Source of the DNA: Pyronema omphalodes
Lineage: Eukaryota; Ascomycota; Pezizomycetes; Pezizales; Pyronemataceae
Direction of reading: 5' to 3'
NCBI GenBank assembly: GCA_024516155.1
Contig: JAJJXM010000072.1
Coordinates: 224,179 to 288,178 of the forward strand
DNA length: 64,000 bases
Made by a program: the position numbers and the translations under genes. The notes beneath the pieces were generated by a model. It was given only the letters and a program-made list of their open reading frames with translations, was not told the origin of the DNA and did not search any database. Positions 60,801 through 64,000 of this stretch are shown here, one piece after another. Position 1 is the first letter of the stretch; each line of letters opens with the position of its first letter.

Positions 60801-62124
60801 GATATGGGTACCAGACGACCACGAGTTGCGGCTACGGCTCCTACATGACCACCATGATGCACTCGTTGCGGGACACCCAGGGCGGGCGAGGACCTTGGAG
60901 CTAATCAGTAGGAATTATTATTGGCCTCAGCAACGCCAATATGTCAACCGATACGTAGACCACTGCGATACCTGCAAGAGGATTAAGCCAGTTAGGCACG
61001 CTCCTTTCGGGCTCCTGAAGCCCTTACAGCCACCATCGAGGCCGTGGGATTCGGTGTCCATGGATTTTATCACTGGACTGCCGTCAAGAGGAGGAAACAA
61101 CGCCCTATGGGTAATTGTGGATCGGTTCACGAAGATGGCTCACTTCGTGGCCTGTGCGGATACGATGGGGCCGAAGGAACTGGCGGATGGATTCCTGAGG
61201 CATGTGGTCAGGGCCCACGGACTTCCTAACGATATCGTCTCCGACCGCGGGTCTCTATTCACCTCGACGTTTTGGAAGCGAGTGATGGGGGCAATGGGGA
61301 CGTCAAGGAAGCTCAGCACCGCATTCCACCCCGAGACCGACGGACAGACCGAACGCACGAACGCCACCCTCGAACAGTACCTGCGGGCGTACTGCAATTA
61401 CCAGCAGGACGACTGGGAAAAGCTACTCCCAATGGCGGAGTTTTGCTATAACAACACTCAATCCGAGACAACAAAGGTAACCCCCTTTTTCGCGAATTAT
61501 GGGTATCATCCGCGGTTCGCACCCAGCCTAGGAAAAATAGAAGGAGGATTCCCGGAGGTGGCGGAATACGTCTCAGCCCTCACCAACCTCCACCGGGAAC
61601 TACAGGCAGAAATCGGATATGCACAGGCTGCCCAGGCAGAACAGGCAAATCGGAAGAGACACCCGGATCCCGTACTCAGGGAGGGGGATAGGGTGTGGTT
61701 GCGGAGGAAAAACGTGAAGACAACTCGCCCATCCAGCAAGTTGGATTACAAGCTGATGGGACCATACACCATCCTTGAGCGAGTGGGGACAAGAGCGTAT
61801 AAATTGGATCTCCCCGCCAGTGTGAAAATACACCCCGTATTCCACATCTCATTGCTCGAGCTGGCTCAACCCACCCTTACACCAATCCCCGGGCACGTCC
61901 AACCTCCTCCCCCACCAATTGTTATTGAGGACGAAGAGGAATGGGAAGTGGAGGAGATAGTCGATTCCCGCTATCATCGAAACCGACTCCAGTATCGTGT
62001 ACGTTGGACGGAATTCCCTGATCCCGACCGAACTTGGTACCCATCGGAGAACTTCACGAATTCCCCCGACGCTATCCGACGATTTCACACCACCTACCCA
62101 AGAAAACCGGCCCCAAGGTTGTAA
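57814..62124 (+). CDS. Ty3-D Pol, intact (protease, acidic repeats, RT, RNase H, integrase, chromodomain)
   Basis: About 1436 codons in the -1 frame, TAA at 62122-62124. Protease DCGATENF near 58002-58025. A long acidic linker (about 58360-59050) holds six imperfect repeats of 25 or 26 residues marked by NDPFRMQ. RT YLDDILIYSDD near 59730-59760. RNase H TDASDYAIG near 60175-60200. HHCC finger (HPGR near 60875; HCDTC near 60962). Integrase MDF near 61060, SDRGSLF near 61240, ETDGQTER near 61333. Chromodomain about 61930-62090 (EEEWEVEEIVDS, YRVRW). All key residues are present. An ATG exists at 57901, but the frame is open upstream to the slippery site, so a Gag-Pol fusion is the likely product. 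Confidence 0.94.
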   Translation, partial: KRGSQGVKKQGGLLGTKSFAEPDNPEPAYMISSVGPYRRDEKIILKVVIKGKDNREHTTTAMVDCGATENFIDKEYAEKVGIPLKKKDVPRRVLAVDGREIASGPVTHEAMVRLQINNHQEDIRLHCITIGNSPIIVGLPWLRTHNPSMDWNEGRVTFDSARCAKRCLGTSTSPHATTVTENDAIQQYRLDTAQAAAREERICEASWEERKETWGSRTRKKEQEAAPWRRRIGKDQEREGEEEQQGRVQVGAQDDLLRREFEEDMGKDEEEEELQGTWEDGQGDPLQIRVEKDQEEEERKEIEGSEQNDPFRMQTEEKDGKKEEWKESRDAAQNDPFRMQPEGKEEKEERKRTRGTAQNDPFRMQPKEGEEIKEERKRIRDGAEKDPFRMQADGNEEDGEDEEESEGNFDWIAYAAMGSLQDEQYGSVREPVSQGSAKQQEPTPRSAGDIVPVEYHDFLHVFDKEEVSGRPPHRHHDHRIPLVKGGVPPFEPLRALDEGRLKTLREYLDTSLEKGRIRRSTSPAGAPIHFVKKKDGTVRLCVDYRGLNEITVKDRTPLPLIGEALNRLSNAKIYTKLDVRDAYHNLRIAKGDEWKTAFRTKYGLFEYLVMPFGLTNAPASFQRWMNEVLSDYLDIFCLAYLDDILIYSDDLQQHQQHVRKVLERVDKVKLRLKASKCEFHTTETEYLGYIISPTGIRMDPEKVRAVAEWREPTNVKGIQSFIGFANFYRRFIRDFSKITAPLTKLTRKDVTWKWDDAAKSAFEQLKRAMISEPILRHFDPTKPLTLETDASDYAIGAVCSQPDDQGILHPLGYFLRKLKDPELNYDIHDKELLAIVEGLNKWGTYCKNTRHKITILTDHKNLEYWTTKKDLDLRQARWAEMLANYDFAITYRPGKLAGKPDILSRESGDSPWEGELKHRQNRERVLLPPQTFWINSAEVMEIQVDEELLKEIQQKTREDQEIQEILRKLRTGEKIDRKVALGLCEEREGLLLYEGLIWVPDDHELRLRLLHDHHDALVAGHPGRARTLELISRNYYWPQQRQYVNRYVDHCDTCKRIKPVRHAPFGLLKPLQPPSRPWDSVSMDFITGLPSRGGNNALWVIVDRFTKMAHFVACADTMGPKELADGFLRHVVRAHGLPNDIVSDRGSLFTSTFWKRVMGAMGTSRKLSTAFHPETDGQTERTNATLEQYLRAYCNYQQDDWEKLLPMAEFCYNNTQSETTKVTPFFANYGYHPRFAPSLGKIEGGFPEVAEYVSALTNLHRELQAEIGYAQAAQAEQANRKRHPDPVLREGDRVWLRRKNVKTTRPSSKLDYKLMGPYTILERVGTRAYKLDLPASVKIHPVFHISLLELAQPTLTPIPGHVQPPPPPIVIEDEEEWEVEEIVDSRYHRNRLQYRVRWTEFPDPDRTWYPSENFTNSPDAIRRFHTTYPRKPAPRL
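58567..59036 (+). repeat. Minisatellite in Ty3-D pol encoding acidic repeats
   Basis: Six units beginning with variants of GCACAAAACGATCCTTTTCG at about 58567, 58654, 58729, 58807, 58882 and 58960, mostly 75 or 78 bases apart. They encode NDPFRMQ followed by 15-20 Glu/Lys/Arg-rich residues. All length changes keep the frame. Confidence 0.85.
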
Positions 62125-62129
62125 AAACC

Positions 62130-63068
62130 ATGGCTAGCCCCATAAAACCCGAGAACGACCAACAATCCGGCGGCTGGTACCGCCAGGATGCCCCATCACC
62201 GACAACCACGTATCCCCCACACGATGTCCAACACTGGACCTTTTGTTACGACGACTACTGCGCCACACATCGACAATCGAAAGAAAACTACAACTATTTT
62301 CCAACCGCTGGGCGGAAAGGAACCAACGAATACAACTGCGGACGGACACACGATCCCGAGTTAGAGGCTGTGATCAGGAGGAAACATCTGGACGTTCGGA
62401 AGGCCTGTCGGGCCTGGCAGCGAGGGAAGAGGGTCTGCTACGACTGTGGGTTTCTGGTTAACATGGACGGCCATGAAGCCAGATGCGGCGCCACAGGGCC
62501 TGCCCGCTCCACGACAACTCCCGCTCCGACACCGGATGAACCGACCCCCGTCCCGGAGAAAGACCAGCAGCACCCCAACGGGGAACAGCCACCAACAGCA
62601 CCCGAGCTGGCCTCGGAAACCTCGAGCGAGACTTTGATGGAGAAGAGGTACGTCCCTGTCTACCTCATGTCTCCGAACAGGGACCCCGAACGACTCGCAA
62701 TAAACCTCTCCTTCTACGGACCACCCACTGGAAAGGAAGAGGTGCCACCGCCGACCCACACCCCACCGCCATTCGAGGGGTCCTCGTTGCCGGAGCACTC
62801 CAGCACTGGTTTCGGAGGAGACTCTGCCCGCCTCCAACGACTATCCGGCAGATGCCGCCGCCAGAACCGCAATCGCCGTCGGCAGCGACAACCCCGACCT
62901 CGTCCCCATGGGGAACCTCAGACAAGCCTCGTCGGAGTCTCGGCCTGGAGGGGGGAGCTACTGTCACGAACCGCTAGGGATATGCTTCTGGGAGGGATTG
63001 CAACCACAGCTGGGCTGTGGTTCGTGGGTGTGACGCTGGGGATGGCGTACGTCACAGTTAGGGTTTAA
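62130..63068 (+). CDS. Ty3-D ORF3, zinc-finger protein with LTR-encoded membrane tail
   Basis: 312 residues, ATG at 62130 in a strong context (AAACCATGG), five bases after the pol stop. An upstream in-frame extension into pol has no ATG. The N-terminal third has Cys/His-rich sequence: C39, C44 and H47, C70, then C103-x2-C106-x8-H115-x3-C119. The middle is Pro/Thr/Glu-rich, followed by an Arg/Gln-rich stretch (about 255-275). A 25-residue hydrophobic segment (about 285-309) precedes a short VRV end. From residue 279 on the protein is encoded by the 3' LTR (62962-63068), and the codons before it span the polypurine tract. Position and tail recall env-type third ORFs, but there is no signal peptide or furin-like site and I see no homology, so a tail-anchored membrane protein is the safer description. 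The LTR-encoded part is conserved in the diverged LTR at 53855. Confidence 0.82.
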   Translation: MASPIKPENDQQSGGWYRQDAPSPTTTYPPHDVQHWTFCYDDYCATHRQSKENYNYFPTAGRKGTNEYNCGRTHDPELEAVIRRKHLDVRKACRAWQRGKRVCYDCGFLVNMDGHEARCGATGPARSTTTPAPTPDEPTPVPEKDQQHPNGEQPPTAPELASETSSETLMEKRYVPVYLMSPNRDPERLAINLSFYGPPTGKEEVPPPTHTPPPFEGSSLPEHSSTGFGGDSARLQRLSGRCRRQNRNRRRQRQPRPRPHGEPQTSLVGVSAWRGELLSRTARDMLLGGIATTAGLWFVGVTLGMAYVTVRV

Positions 63069-63708
63069 GCGAAGAGGTGGAGCTAGGGCTAGGCGAGAAG
63101 AGTTAGGGTTAAGCGAGGGAAAAGGGGGTAAGTGCGGGGTGGAACGAGGAGGGTTTCCTCGAGGTTTGGAATATGTTTTGCTTATGTTTTGTATTGTGTT
63201 TTGCTTATGTTTTGTATTATGTTTTGGTTATGTTTTGTATTATGTTTTGGTTTATGTTTGTATTGTGTTTTAGTTAGGTTTTGGGAGTCACGGTGGAGCG
63301 AAGGGTGTCTCATGATGGATGGAATATCTGCGGGTCAGATAAGTTGGGAAATCACATGAGCACAGGGACAAAGGTATATAAGGGGACATTTGTATTTCAT
63401 TAGTCTAGTACGCAATCAATTATCTATTTACACAATCCTATCTACACACTGCAGTTCTATCATCTAAACCGTGACCGCAAACCCAGCCCATCCCAACATA
63501 CTTACCCATCCCGAATACCCACCTATCCCCCTACCCAGATCCCCATCCGACGATTCTATCAGAGGCAACGCTGCAGGGACATCCTGTGTACAAGGTAAGT
63601 ACTGCCTGAGCCCGTGACTAACTCACCTAGAAGTCCAGAGCCGAACACGATTGCATAGCAATCCGATGGTTGTATCGCCTGTCGGCCGTGTGTAGCCGGA
63701 TTTTGACA
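62962..63708 (+). repeat. Ty3-D 3' LTR
   Basis: 747 bp, preceded by the polypurine tract GGAGGGGGGAGCTAC (62947-62961). It differs from the 5' LTR by six substitutions and no indel. Its first 107 bases are the end of ORF3. The target duplication AGACG follows. Confidence 0.95.
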
Positions 63709-63857
63709 AGACGCAACTGAAAAGCAACAAAGAAATTGAAGAATGGGCATTTGAGAAGAGCACACAGGATGCCATTAGAAAACAGGATGATGAGCAAAGG
63801 GATGGGAGGATTGCAGCTCTTTCCAGAGCTGAAGAGGTGCACCAGCAACGTCTGCTG

Positions 63858-64000
63858 GGTTAGGGTTAGGGTTAGGGTTAGGGTTAGGGTTAGGGTTAGG
63901 GTTAGGGTTAGGGTTAGGGTTAGGGTTAGGGTTAGGGTTAGGGTTAGGGTTAGGGTTAGGGTTAGGGTTAGGGTTAGGGTTAGGGTTAGGGTTAGGTTAG
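63858..64000 (+). repeat. Telomere, (TTAGGG)n
   Basis: About 23 to 24 TTAGGG units, with one short unit (TTAGG) near the very end. Orientation is right for a chromosome end on the right. It begins directly in the coding sequence of Ty3-C gag (CTGCTGG then GTTAGGG) without any subtelomeric repeat between. Confidence 0.95.

Larger units (their letters stand above)
55913..63708 (+). mobile_element. Ty3-D, complete element with a third ORF
   Basis: 7796 bp, two 747-bp LTRs differing at six positions by eye, 5-bp target duplication AGACG (55908-55912 and 63709-63713) in Ty3-C gag. Internal order: primer site, gag, slippery site, pol, ORF3. All three reading frames are open. The insertion is young and may be able to move, subject to the start codon of gag. 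Confidence 0.95.
51993..63857 (+). mobile_element. Ty3-C copy on the plus strand, broken and cut by the telomere
   Basis: 5' LTR pieces at 51993-52376, 53777-53854 and 54971-55251; leader; gag start at 55379-55912, resuming at 63709-63857 after the Ty3-D insertion. The telomere follows inside the gag coding sequence. About 0.6 kb of the LTR centre is missing where the Ty3-D LTR (53855) and Ty3-A LTR (54442) fragments now lie. Confidence 0.85.
55379..63857 (+). pseudogene. Ty3-C gag, interrupted by Ty3-D and truncated by the telomere
   Basis: Segments 55379-55912 and 63714-63857 (63709-63713 is the duplicated AGACG). The translation follows Ty3-C Gag from the N-terminus to about HQQRLL and then runs into the telomere, where GGT TAG closes the frame. 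The sequence is diverged from 39554-37362 but has no other stop in these parts. Confidence 0.9.

Noticed and set aside
62130..63068. Calling Ty3-D ORF3 an envelope glycoprotein
   Set aside because: Position and membrane tail fit, but there is no signal peptide, no cleavage motif, no second hydrophobic fusion-like segment, and the core looks zinc-binding and cytosolic.
1..64000. Host genes, tRNA or rRNA genes
   Set aside because: Every open frame of credible length belongs to gag, pol, LINE or ORF3 sequence, or to a shadow or LTR frame. No tRNA-like cloverleaf or rRNA-like stretch was recognised.

Overview
The window is the right-hand end of a fungal chromosome. It ends in about 143 bp of TTAGGG repeats (63858-64000), with the G-rich strand running outward. 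I find no host gene: apart from a 37-bp spacer, everything can be assigned to nested retrotransposons. TTAGGG telomeres, chromodomain Ty3/gypsy elements (chromoviruses) and a Tad-like LINE with a C-terminal RNase H and zinc knuckle indicate a filamentous dikaryotic fungus. The sequence does not settle ascomycete versus basidiomycete.

Family names used here. Ty3-A: LTR about 530 bp, copies A1 to A4. Ty3-B: LTR 1140 bp, copies B- and B+. Ty3-C: LTR 1355 bp, gag and pol both intact. Ty3-D: LTR 747 bp, with an extra ORF after pol. Ty3-E: a broken relative of D. LINE-a is an ORF1-only copy; LINE-b is an endonuclease-RT-RNase H copy.

Layout. 1-8151 is a tandem array LTR-sharing A1 and A2 (A2 lacks its 5' part). 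8152-10160 is a Ty3-E fragment on the minus strand. 10161-48255 is one old Ty3-A element (A3, minus) opened by two insertions. The first is a 14.6-kb palindromic Ty3-B pair (12987-27590, target duplication TTTTT). The second is a Ty3-C element (30342-47446, target duplication ACTTT), which carries LINE-a in its 3' LTR and the complete A4 element in its 5' LTR. Removing the insertions gives two Ty3-C LTRs of exactly 1355 bp and an A3 of 6.38 kb against 6.41 kb for A4, so the nesting model closes exactly. 48256-51955 is LINE-b. 51993-55251 is a mosaic of broken LTRs at the 5' end of a plus-strand Ty3-C. Its gag is opened by a complete Ty3-D element (55913-63708, target duplication AGACG) and is cut off by the telomere.

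How the genes work. All autonomous elements encode Gag (capsid and CCHC knuckle) and Pol (protease, reverse transcriptase, RNase H, integrase, chromodomain). Pol lies in the -1 frame. A GGGAAAA slippery heptamer is present in frame at the end of gag in families A, B, D and E. In A, B, C and D the bases just after the 5' LTR are complementary to a site inside the LTR downstream of a TATA-like box, the arrangement expected for Tf1/sushi-type self-primed reverse transcription.

The strongest candidate for something undescribed is the third ORF of Ty3-D (62130-63068). It sits in the env position, has a zinc-finger-like CCHC core, and its C-terminal transmembrane segment is encoded by the first 107 nt of the 3' LTR. 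That segment is conserved, mostly by silent changes, in a diverged LTR elsewhere in the window.
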